Under the pieces are notes generated by a model. It was given only the letters and a program-made list of their open reading frames with translations. It was not told the DNA's origin and searched no databases. From contig CADCXA010000026.1 of assembly GCA_902806565.1 (NCBI GenBank), positions 1 through 64,000 of the forward strand: a DNA stretch of 64,000 nt. The letters run 5' to 3'. Shown in pieces: positions 12,915 to 23,121 of the stretch; the first letter of the stretch is position 1, and each line of letters begins with the position of its first letter. The DNA comes from Hypoxylon rubiginosum (taxonomy: Eukaryota > Ascomycota > Sordariomycetes > Xylariales > Hypoxylaceae). The position numbers and the translations under genes are program-made.

Positions 12915-15900
12915 ATTAAAAGTTTTATTTATTTAAAAATTAAAAAGTTATATATAAATAATAATATATAATTTTTAATTAATTAAAAAACTATAAAATT
13001 ATAAAACGGTTATATTAATAAAATCTTTTATAATTTAAATCTAACTAATAGTAAAAAAAATAATATGTTAAAAATAATAAAAAAAAAGGTTTTTTATAAT
13101 AACTTATTTAACTGGGAATAATAAAATAAAAAGTTTTAAATAAAAATTATTAATTTAAAACTTTAAAAGTATATTAATTTTATAGAAATATTAAAATAAT
13201 TAAAAAAGTTATTTTAACTAAATATTAATAATTATTTAAAAAAAGTTTAACAGATAATATAATATTTATTAAATAATAATTTTTAAATTATAATAAATAA
13301 AAATTAAAAAGAATAAATTAAAATAAATAGAAAATTTATAAGTTTAATAAAAATAATAAAAAGAAATAAAGTTATTTATAAAGAAGATTAAATTTTTTAT
13401 AGTTATAATTATAAGATTTATTAGATTTATTAATAAGTAGTTAAAAAATTAAAAAACTAAGTTATTAATTTTATATTTTTAAATTATTAAAATATATATT
13501 TTAATTTAATAAATATTTTATATAAATAATATAAAAAACTGTTTATTATTAATAAAATATATAATAATTAATTAAAGTTATAAGTTTAAAAATAATATAA
13601 GAAAATAATGTAATAACTAATAAAAATACTTAAAAATTTTAAAGTATAAATAATTAAATAAAAATTAATTATTATAAATATAAAAATAAAAAACTTTATA
13701 GATATTATTAATAATTAATTATTAATAAAAGATTTTAAAGTTATATTAAATAATATTTTCAATAACTAAATAATTAATTATAAATTATTAAATATTAATA
13801 AAATTAAAAGTAATATATTTAATTATTTAAATATAATAATTGTTTTATATAAATATATATTTTTATAATTAATTTTTATATAGTTTTATTTTATAAAAAA
13901 AGTATTTATTATTTAATTTAATAATATAGAATTTAATTATAATAAAAACTTAGATATTAAGCTAAAAAAAAAAGGATATTATTTTTAAACTTTTTAATTA
14001 ATTAAAATAAAATAAAAGTAATAAAAGTTACGGTAAATTATAAAATTAAAATAGTTTAAATAAATAAACTAAGTTAATTAAAAGAAAATAAACTAATATA
14101 TTTACTAATTATTTATAAAAAACTAATATTTTATATTTAGTTTATTACGGTTATTATAAGATTTTTAATTATTAATATATTATTAAAAATAAAACTTTAA
14201 AAAACTAGATTTTAAATTTTATTATAAAAAGAATAATTAAATATAAAATAACTAAAAACAATATATTTATTAAATTAATTAAAAAAATAAAAAAAAAGTT
14301 ATTTATATAAAATAAAAATTAACTAGTTTAAATAATTAAAAAAATAAAAAAAACATTTTTAATTTTATAAATTATATTTAAAGTTAATATTTATTTTTTA
14401 ATAAACTTAGTAATTTTAAATTTAAAGATTATTATTTATATTTTTAATTAATTTAATTAATTTTTATTATATTAAATAATATATATTAAAAACGTGATTT
14501 TTATAAAAAACTTAATTATATTTATATAAAAATATAAAAAAGTAAATATACGTTTAAAAAGTTTAAAAAAAGCAAGACTTTTATAATTATAAAATATAAT
14601 ATATTATAAAAAATTTATATATAATATAATATTATTAAGGTTTTTAAAAAAAATAAGATATTAATAAAATTATAAAAATATAAATAATTACTTATAAAAA
14701 AAAAAATTTTATTTTATATATTATTATTAATAAATAAAATTAATATATTTTAAAAGATTTTTTTAAGAACTTTATTAATTATTTATTTTATATAAAAAGC
14801 GTTAAATTTAATAGCTAAATAAAATAATTTTTAAATATAATAATTAATAAATTATAATATTTATAATTTAGTTACTTAAAATTAAAAGCTTTTAATTACG
14901 TAACTAGTTATTTTTAAAAAGTAAAAATTAAAAAGTTTAATTTAACTAAAAAAACTAATTAAATTATTATAATAAAATATAATATATATAACTATAAAAA
15001 AACTAAAAAACTTAATTATTATAAATGTTATAAATAATTAAATAAGTTAAATAAATATTTAATTATTAATTTTTATAACTTAAAAATAAACTTTTAAAAA
15101 TATTAATATATAATATTAATTATTAATAAATATATAAGATAAACTTAAAACTTTTATTTTAAAAATTATATTTTAAATTTAATTATTAAAATCTTAAATT
15201 AAATATTTAAAATTATTTAAAAATAACACTAACTTAATATTAAAACTATTAAATATAATAATAAATTAATAATAAAAAAACATATTATATAAAATTATAT
15301 TTAATAAATATATTATATTAAACTTAAGCTTTTAATATTAAATATATAAAATTAAAATAAAAACATTAAATATTTAAAAAGTATAATTAAATAAAAAACT
15401 TAAATAATAAAAATAAAATTAAAGTTTCTAAGTTTCTTATAAATAAAGATTTTTAAAATTATTATTTATTTTTATAATTATATTTTTAAATATAATTTTA
15501 ATTGGTAATTTTTATATAAGTGTTTTTATATTTATTTAATATTTAAAAATAATATAATTATTAATAAAAAATTATATTAAATTTATTTAAAAATATATAA
15601 ATATAAAATGTTTACGTTTATTATAAAAATAAAATAAAAATAAAATTAATATTAACATTTTAATTTAAAAGTATAAATAAATTATTTAATAAATTATAAC
15701 TTTATAAATATTTATAATATTTAAATTTTTATATTAAAACAAGTTATTAAAATATAAAATATTATATTTAATAAAAATATTATATTTAATAAAAATATTT
15801 TATTCTTAAAAAATAACTTGTTATATATAATAAAAAAGAATATTTAAGATTTAGTTAATTAAATTATTATTTTATAAAATATAAAAAAAAAAATTAACTT

Positions 15901-16119
15901 AAAGTTATTAGTTTTTAAAAAAAACAAGATAAAAATAAAAATATTAATAAAAAATAAAAACAAGTATAACTGTGAAATAAATAATAATAATAAAAAGTAT
16001 AATAATAAAAAAATTAAAAAGCTTAATTACTTTTATATTAAAACTATATTTATATTATATTTTATTTTTAATGTTATTTTTTTATTAATTATTTTATTAT
16101 TTATTATAATAATAAAAAA

Positions 16120-16311
16120 AAATTAAACGTTATAAATCACGTTTTTTTAAATATTAATATAAAAGAAAAATTAAGTGTTATAAATTACGTTTTTTTAAAT
16201 ATAATTAAAAAATTAAGGTTAAATGTTATAAATTACGCTTTTTATAATAAAATAAAAAAAATAAAATTAAACGTTATAAATTATATCTTTTAAAATAAAA
16301 ATATAAAAAAC
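16120..16311 (+). repeat. 48-bp tandem repeat, four units, in copia copy B
   Basis: The same core appears at 16,127, 16,175, 16,223 and 16,271, with two units mutated to GTGTT or ATGTT. The 48-bp period and position match copy A exactly (offset 7,603), so the array predates duplication of the element. Confidence 0.85.
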
Positions 16312-16961
16312 GTTGTTTTAATAAATTAAACTATAACTTTTAATATGTTTTTAAAATAAATTAAAAGGGATTTATTTATTTTTTATTTTAAAGTTATAAA
16401 TTATATAATAAATTAAAAAACTATGTTTAATATAAAATATTTAATTTTAACGATAAAATTAATATATAGAAAGTTAATAAATAAAATATAAATAATATAA
16501 ATAATATATTATTTATAACGTTATTTTATAAGCTAAATAAATTTAAATTTAATATTATATTTAAAATTATATAAATTTAAAAGGTTATAAAAACTTTTAT
16601 AAAAAAAGTAAAAAATCTATAAAAAAGATTTATTATTTTTTTAAAAACTTATAAAAAGTTACGGGATTATATTTTAAAATAAAAATTTAAAAAAACTAAG
16701 AAATTATATTTAAATAATTATAAAAGAATAAACTTTTAAGTTAAATATAAATAATAAACTATTAATAATAAATAGATTTTAAATTATATATAAATATATA
16801 TATATAAATTTAATAAATATAAATAATTTATAAAATATAAAATAAAGTTAATAGTTTAAAAAAATTAATAAATTAAAAATAAATATTTAAATATTTATAT
16901 TTTAATATTAATTAAAAAATTATCCCGAATTTTTATTATAATTATAATAAGATTTAACCTT

Positions 16962-17343
16962 AAGTTAATTTAATATAATATAGTTAATATATTTATAAAC
17001 GTAAATTTAAATAAAAAAATTTATATAAAGATATTTTTAAAGTATTAAAAATATTAAATTATTTTATATTTATTAAAAACGTTATATAAATTAAAAGAAT
17101 CTTTTTTACTTTAATAAAAAAAATTAATTAAAATATTTATAAAATTAAACTTTTTAACTGTTTTTTATAAGTTTTATTATTTTTTTAAAAATAAAGTGTT
17201 AATTTTTTTTTATATTAATAATATTATTTTTATATATTAAAACTATAAATAATAAATAATAAATATAATAATATTATAATTATAAAAAAAATATTAATTT
17301 ATAAATAAAAATAACTTATAGTAATTTCTTAAAATTAAAATAA
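16962..17343 (+). pseudogene. Ty1/copia reverse transcriptase relic in copy B
   Basis: Homologous to 9,360-9,741, with the Y-x-D-D box again reading Y-I-N-N at 17,211-17,222. It carries slightly more A+T than copy A in most of this stretch. Its position about three quarters along the element fits a copia polyprotein. Confidence 0.78.
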
Positions 17344-18352
17344 TTAAAAATTAAAATAAAAAATTAATCTAGCTTTTTTAATTTTTATATATAAATAAAT
17401 TAAATAAATTATTAATAAATAAAAAATTAAGAATTATTTTTTTAATGTTTATAAAAAATAAAAAATTATTACTTTTATTAAAATTAACTTTTTTATAGTT
17501 TATTTAATAATATTAATAAAAGATTAAATTAATATTATATATAATAATAATTATATGTTTTAATATTATTTTTATAGTTTTTTAATTAATTAGATTTAAT
17601 ATAAATTTTAATAATAAATATTATTTTAAAGTTAATTAATTAATTTAATATTTTTTTACTATTTAATATTTATTTTTATAATATAAATATATTAATATAT
17701 TTAAAATAGTTAATAATATTTTATTTATTAATAATATTTTTAATTAAAAAAGTTTATAAATATATATAATAAAACTATTTAAAAAAGTAATTAAATAATA
17801 TATAAATAAATAAAATATAATAATTATTTTTATAATAAAAATAAAGTTATTATCTTTTATATAAACTATAAAAAAAACTATATTTATATTACATTTAATT
17901 ATAAAATTTAATATAAGTTTAAATAACTTAAAAATTATAATATATTATAATAATAAATAAATAATTAAATTAATATATATAAATATTATATTATTTTAAA
18001 TTAAGTTATAATATATAAATATTTATAACTATTAATTATAATAAAAAACATTTATAAATTAAATTAAAATTATTTATATTTTTATAAAAAATATAATAAT
18101 AAATAATTTTATTAAGGTATTTATTATAAAAAAATTTACTATATTTATTTAATAATTAAATTTAATAGATATATAAAAAAGAATTAAATTTAAATAAATT
18201 TATAAATTTATAAAAAAGGATTTTAATAAAATAAAAAACTTTTCATTTAATAAAAAAAATAATATATATATAATTAATAATTAAAAGATATTAAAAAATA
18301 AGTTTTAATTATTTAAACTTTTTTATTAAAAATAAATAAGTTTAAAAAAGTA

Positions 18353-18534
18353 TATTAAATAATAAAAAGTTATTTTAAAAGATTTATTTAAATATTATAT
18401 ATAAGTTAATAATTAAAATTATAATAACTTTATTATAAAACTATTTTAAAGAATTATAAAAATATATATAATTAAAAGATATATATTTAATATATATAAT
18501 TAACCCCTTAATTAAATACATATATTATCTGATA
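18353..18534 (+). repeat. 3' LTR of copia copy B (182 bp)
   Basis: Starts TATTAAATAAT and ends TTATCTGATA. It is immediately followed by the ATATT target-site duplication, and then by non-RIP sequence of the gene island. Confidence 0.85.
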
Positions 18535-18640
18535 ATATTATGGTTTTAACTCATTTTATAGGTTTGGCAGGTTTGGCGGATTTGGCGGACTTGGCACTTT
18601 TGTCACTTTGGCGGTTTTTTGTAAACCGCCAACGGTCCGG
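18535..18640. repeat. Inner half of the island-edge repeat, nearly intact copy, with 9-bp array and hairpin
   Basis: 18,535-18,614 aligns without gaps to the reverse complement of 60,726-60,805 with 23 differences, all transitions; 21 of them have C or G here and T or A on the right. Inside is a short 9-bp array (GGTTTGGCA, GGTTTGGCG, GATTTGGCG, GACTTGGCA; 18,560-18,595). It is followed by a perfect hairpin with arms GGCGGTTT (18,610-18,617) and AAACCGCC (18,623-18,630) and a 5-nt loop. This looks like the end of an older repetitive element that was split by the copia insertion. Confidence 0.85.
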
Positions 18641-19461
18641 ATTCCACAGATATGCGACTGGCAGGCTTCCCAATAGCGGGAAGACATAGGGAAACGTCAT
18701 GGGTCACCTTTGACATTGTCGTGTTTCTTGGATACTACAAAGCTGCTACGCCTTGTAATACACCGAAGCCAAGGCGCAGCGATCGGGAGCAGAGAAAGGG
18801 CCCCCAGGTTGGCTACGCTCGGTGGAAGAAAACCCCAAAACATGGCCTCGCTCAATCTGTATCTGTTCCTTGAAATTGTATCATCTCCCTTTTAATAACA
18901 GAGAAAGGGATTGGGAGCTAGTCTCAATCGGTATCTGAAGAAGGGTAGCAGTTTCATCCCTTGCGTAAAGGCTGCGCCGCTGCGGTCCACCCCGGCCGGC
19001 TCCCAGCCCTCAGCTAGAGGGTAGTTAATTGTTCCCCCAGCTGACAGAATGGTAGAGGAAAGTGATTGAGTTCTAATGCTGATATTGTCATGATGCGAAC
19101 TGAGCGATGGAGGGACAACGATGCCTTAATACTTTGCGGTATCAGTGGTATATGCGGGCTTGTCATACACAGAAGTAAGCAAAGGCTCGCGGATCGTAGT
19201 GATTTCGACCCTCGCTGATGTCAATGCTGAGCCAGGAGATGTAGTCAATAATCTAAAGCTTGATACTGTGACTGGGCCATCCAATCCCACACGGATAAGA
19301 TCAGAGTGCATGTCCCATATTATTACCCACTGTACGTCTGGCGTGTTGAAGTTAGGAACCTATAGATGTAATCACTCTCCATAGATGCACTCAAACCACC
19401 ACGAATGTAGTTTCATCTCATAATATCTGATAAGCGAACCTTGGGTACCTCTATTGACTGG
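18641..19461. other. Stretch without a recognisable gene
   Basis: Normal base composition, only short overlapping ORFs on both strands and no motif I recognise. It may contain the decayed 3' part of the HET-like gene that follows on the minus strand. Confidence 0.6.
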
Positions 19462-20690
19462 TCAGGATAACACCAGTCGAGTACTGGGGGAAAGACTGAT
19501 ATCCAAATACCTCACGTTCACCTGTCGAGGATCATTCAATCGTACAGAGGAAAGGTTTGACTTGAACTGGCTAGGGAGCGCCATGATATCAATGCCCGCA
19601 TAATACGAAGCTTTCGCCAGGAGCTTATGACCTGCGTGGAGGTGCCTGGACTCGAGAGAGCAGACCCCATTATAAGACTTTAAGGATTCCGCGAGCACCA
19701 CTTCTTGCAATAACCAAACCCTCTTCCAGAATGCCAGCTCTCCCAATTTTCCAGACTAGAACTCATAGGCATCATCACGAGTCCCAGCCTTCTTTGACAC
19801 TTTGGAGACAATCTGGGATTCCAGGTCTAGGCCAGGGTTAGGGGAAAATTAAAGCAATTTTGACTTCTATCCATTCTATTAACCTAGGTCCTTATCCAAG
19901 ACCTCTCTTGAAGCTGCTGGGAATGAGATGGAATATTCTAGTAGGAAAACGCAAGAGATCCGCCCAAAGCGGTTGAGTCCTCCAGTTGCAGGTGACCTCA
20001 GAGTGTCTAGAAGTCTTTGTAGGTGTACATATCGTCCTTTAGGCATATCTCCTAGCCATGCATGAAGCCCGTTTGCTGTCTTATACCATTCTCGCATCAT
20101 CTGCACCTACCACGACTTTTCTTTGTCATCCTTTTTGGTTGATACAGACTCAGAGAAGTACTGTTTCGTTTGCCTTTAGCTGCCCTAGATAAGCGAGAGT
20201 AAGATGCGGATTGTCGGTTACTTCAGCTTCTAATATCTTGACTGGATTCTTGCTGAACCTTTTCTGTACGCAAGAGCATTCGTCTCGACTTTGTTGACGG
20301 CCCCCATACGTAAGGAAAACGCAAGATATTCTGGCGGCGATTCCAAACCAACCTTAGCCATTTCGTATTCAATTGGCCGCCCAACATCGAGATAATTGTT
20401 GTGTCCTTCCACGTCATTAACGCGACGAACGAAACCCAACACATTTTCAGCATCACTATCAAGGTCCCTCAGCCCGGAGCTATCAGCAAGACCACCCTGG
20501 CAAGCTGTTTTTCGAATATGATCAGTATAGTCACTCTCGAGAACCAGTTTGAAGAGTCGTATCTCTCTTGGAACGATCAAGGGGCAGAAGGGATCGAGCC
20601 TCGGGGATATCGAACGTATGTTATCGCTGCCCCTGGAACTAGAACGGCAGCAGGCTCTAAGAAAAGGAGAGGAAGACAATATCCAAGATT
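19462..20690 (-). pseudogene. HET-domain (heterokaryon incompatibility) gene relic
   Basis: HET domains act in fungal non-self recognition. On the minus strand the expected HET landmarks occur in the right order but in shifted frames: an EIRLFKL start near 20,560; the SYVWG-type box near 20,310, split by an apparent one-base insertion so that FPYVWG is read in the next frame; then CINQKDD near 20,140; W-Y-x-x-A...WLGD near 20,040; and FWKRVWLLQE near 19,725. Stops fall just before CINQ (TGA) and just after it (TAG), both one transition from sense codons. A C-terminal region beyond about residue 250 is not recognisable. I infer a pseudogene decaying by point mutation and small indels beside a transposon block. 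A few introns could explain part of the frame changes but not the stops inside the motif. Confidence 0.65.
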
Positions 20691-21324
20691 GGGCAAACTC
20701 CAGCCAGTCAAGCTAGGGACATTCTAGATTAGCTCACTGAGCGTAGCAATTACGCATTTCCACAGAATGACCTTTGTAAAGGTTCGTGCAATAAAACAAT
20801 CGCGAATTTAATACGTGCCAAAGCTAAAGCTAACCGTTACATACAAAGAACCCGCCATCGTACCAACGAGCGTTGGCCGAATACATCTGCCCATCCTAAC
20901 GACCAATGCAAATGCAATGCGTTATCAAGTAGTAGACCTTTTCGGGTGTCGAATTAGAGTGCGTCCGAAAAGGGACGCCGTTTTCCAATGCAAACACTGT
21001 CGCGATGCGGTTTGTATGCAGCGGGATTATGAGGAGTTTCCGAGAAATAGACGAGAAGTCGAAGAAGAAGTCGAAGGCCAACGAGGCCAAGAACTGTCAC
21101 CATCCATATTAGAGACACGCCGGTCTTTTCTTTTCTCTTTTTTTCTGTTTTCTGTATTCCCTTTTCATCTGTATCCATCGAACTAAAGTGTTCAATGTCC
21201 AGTTGTGAAGCAGCACTCCTCCGTCTGCTTCACGCTTCATAGCCAACACGTACACCTCTGGGTATCTGTCTGGGGATACTAGGTAATCGTACTAAACGAT
21301 TCCGAACGAGTTCTCGGGCGAACT
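20691..21324. other. Intergenic stretch between HET relic and orphan gene
   Basis: A plus-strand frame at 20,815-21,186 is open, but it has no recognisable motif and ends in a T-rich F/S run. I see no supported gene here. Confidence 0.55.
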
Positions 21325-23121
21325 CTACTGTGGTCCATCAGCCTTGGGTTTGCCCTTAGGGTCGGCCTTGGATTTGTCCTTAGGATCAGCCTTGGGCTGA
21401 CCCGGGCGCTCGGCTATGGTCTGGTACACCATGCTCAGAATCGGCTCGGCATGTCGGTGCACGGGAATGTTATCGGCTTGCTCAACCGAGAGTTGGCGGT
21501 TCTCAACTTTTCCTTGGGCTTTCTTGCTCTCCTTCATCTCAGAGCCGATAGCGCGGACCATGTTGCGGCTTTTCTGCTCGTGAACTGCCATGTTGATACT
21601 CTTGTTGATCATGTCGTTTCCGCCGTAGAAGTCGCGGTCAAGCTTAGCCTTATGCTCAGCCTGCCATCCAGGTGTTCGCTGTAGCAGCATAGGGTTCTTC
21701 GGCTTGTTGGCCTCCTCTTCGATCTTGCGCATGTGGCGCTCTTGCCAGTCGGGGGCGATCGGCTCCGTGTTGTAGTTGAAGTCCGCGGGGAGACCTTCAG
21801 GGTAGAACTGGCGCGCTTCTACGTCGGTGAGCGTATCGGACATCTTCTCATCGCTAGGTCTAGCCATGCTCATTCCCCAAGGGATAGTAGTTGCACCCCA
21901 ACGGTTAGCAGTGAGACCCTCTGGTTTGCGAGGCAGGCTAGACTGCTGAGCGGCCGCATACATGGCTCGTTGCTGGTTAGCCTGGGCTGAAGAGGGCGGC
22001 TGGTAGTGAGGAGAGACATTCTCCAATGGATTGGCCTCGCGGGGCTTGTCGGTGTTCTTCTGCCAGGGGCTCTCAAGGCCAGTTGGTCGGAATTGGCGCT
22101 GACCTGGAGGACCAGCAGTCAGAGGTTGTGGCGCACCCGGTCCTCTGGCCAAGATGGCCGGGTATGAGGAATCACGTCCAGCAGACATAGCGGGACCCGA
22201 ACCAAACGGCCTATAGGGCAATTCGAAAGCGCCGTGCTCGGAATCGGAGCGAGGGTTTGCAGCGCCTCTGCCAGGAAGACCAGGAGGACCGGGAAGACGA
22301 GAGAAACCAGGGAATGTTCTAGAGGCCGGGGCCTGGGGATGCGCCTGGTTACCTGCCTGGTTACCTGCCTGACTACCTGGGGCGGGAAGACTATGGCGAG
22401 CGTCGGCGATGATTCTCTGAGCTGTCTTTTGCATTGGGTTCGGGTAACCAGCGATGCTGAAAAGGGTCTGGACTGGCAGTTGCATGAGTCTGTTGTACAT
22501 GTCGTCATCAAGCTCATCCTCATCCTCACTGCCCTCTGCAGTAGCTGAGTCGCGATTCTTGGTATCATCACGATTGGTCGCGTCACCTTTCTTGTTGGCT
22601 TGGATGGGTCGCAAAGGTGTGACGGGGATGACGGGGACAACACGTTTCTGCTGTTGTCCAGACATGTTTGCGAATTCTGCGTAATGATATTCGTCCAAAG
22701 TGTTGATTTGCTGGTCAGGGTCCTCGATCTGAGTATGACGCGGGTCTGAAGGAGAAGGTAGCTGGAGGGGACTGACGGCGCGATCAAAGTTCTGCTGTAG
22801 AGGCGAATACTGAGGTACGTGGTGCGGCTGATGGTGTTGATGTGACTGCTGATTCGGGTGCTGATGCGTGTAGTACTCAGAAGAATACTGATTAGACGAG
22901 GCAGCGTGGTCAAAAGAAAGAACGTTGTTGCTGTTGTCGTCGACGAATGAGGGAAAGTTTTCGTCGAAAGTTTGCGGCATAAAAGACTTCAGTGTGCGGC
23001 CACGTCGCTCAGGAGGCTGCATGGGTTGCGACTGCGGTTGCCATACTGATCCAACGGTTGTGTACTGGCGATTGTCGCGTCGTGATTGCTCAGGCGACGA
23101 CGCGTCCTCGAACGGCTCCAT
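21325..23121 (-). CDS. Gln/Pro-rich conserved-looking fungal protein of unknown function
   Basis: A single open exon of 598 aa. The start is the ATG at 23,121 (MEPFEDASSPEQ); the frame is open a little further upstream but has no earlier ATG. I do not recognise the family. The first 150 residues are rich in Q, H, P and S. An acidic stretch (EGSEDEDELDDD) follows and leads to a hydrophobic motif, LMQLPVQTLFSIAGYPNPMQ, probably a short folded or binding segment. The centre is P/G/Q-rich. The C-terminal 170 residues look more ordered: W/G and charged motifs (LTANRWGATTIPWGMSM, then PEGLPADFNYNTEPIAPDWQ), a predicted helical region rich in K, E and M, and a tail with three near-repeats of KADPKxK. 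No signal peptide or membrane segment is seen. The layout suggests a nuclear or RNA-associated scaffold, but that is only a guess. Confidence 0.8.
   Translation of the reverse strand: MEPFEDASSPEQSRRDNRQYTTVGSVWQPQSQPMQPPERRGRTLKSFMPQTFDENFPSFVDDNSNNVLSFDHAASSNQYSSEYYTHQHPNQQSHQHHQPHHVPQYSPLQQNFDRAVSPLQLPSPSDPRHTQIEDPDQQINTLDEYHYAEFANMSGQQQKRVVPVIPVTPLRPIQANKKGDATNRDDTKNRDSATAEGSEDEDELDDDMYNRLMQLPVQTLFSIAGYPNPMQKTAQRIIADARHSLPAPGSQAGNQAGNQAHPQAPASRTFPGFSRLPGPPGLPGRGAANPRSDSEHGAFELPYRPFGSGPAMSAGRDSSYPAILARGPGAPQPLTAGPPGQRQFRPTGLESPWQKNTDKPREANPLENVSPHYQPPSSAQANQQRAMYAAAQQSSLPRKPEGLTANRWGATTIPWGMSMARPSDEKMSDTLTDVEARQFYPEGLPADFNYNTEPIAPDWQERHMRKIEEEANKPKNPMLLQRTPGWQAEHKAKLDRDFYGGNDMINKSINMAVHEQKSRNMVRAIGSEMKESKKAQGKVENRQLSVEQADNIPVHRHAEPILSMVYQTIAERPGQPKADPKDKSKADPKGKPKADGPQ

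Larger units (their letters stand above)
1..18534. repeat. RIP-degraded AT-rich transposon block (left arm)
   Basis: Over 18.5 kb the sequence is overwhelmingly A and T, dominated by TpA-rich strings, with almost no open frames. Surviving C and G often sit in CpG (for example ACGTT), as expected if CpA was the main mutated site. Recognisable content, listed separately, is a Ty3/gypsy reverse-transcriptase relic, two related Ty1/copia elements, an 11-bp tandem array and half of an inverted edge repeat. I could assign no function to 1-2,160, 2,840-7,970, 10,932-12,360 or 12,915-16,119, apart from purine-rich runs near 11,030-11,160. The change to normal composition at 18,535 is abrupt and coincides with the end of an LTR element. 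Confidence 0.93.
12733..18534 (+). mobile_element. Full-length Ty1/copia LTR retrotransposon (copy B), RIP-inactivated
   Basis: This is a 5.8-kb element bounded by two 182-bp direct repeats (12,733-12,914 and 18,353-18,534) that differ by transitions only. It is flanked by ATATT at 12,728-12,732 and again at 18,535-18,539, a 5-bp target-site duplication. The related right-arm repeat carries a single uninterrupted target site (ACATT on its minus strand, 60,801-60,805), so the event is a simple insertion. The copia reverse-transcriptase relic sits late in the element (16,962-17,343), matching the copia order of integrase before reverse transcriptase. A purine-rich stretch precedes the 3' LTR. 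No ORF survives. Integrase and gag in 12,915-16,100 are too degraded for me to place. Confidence 0.88.

Noticed and set aside
1..18534. Mitochondrial DNA insertion as the source of the AT-rich arm
   Set aside because: No mitochondrial genes or tRNAs; internal copies differ by transitions only and show LTRs and reverse transcriptases.
1..18534. Centromere or telomere
   Set aside because: RIP-rich transposon blocks occur at centromeres, but nothing here is specific; no TTAGGG arrays. Needs CENP-A or contact data.
20815..21186. 123-codon plus-strand ORF
   Set aside because: No recognisable domain; the apparent C-x2-C (CKHC) is isolated and the C-terminus is a T-rich read-through.
22119..22913. 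264-codon minus-strand ORF
   Set aside because: Alternative frame of the Gln/Pro-rich gene at 21,325-23,121, S/R/T-rich and without motifs.
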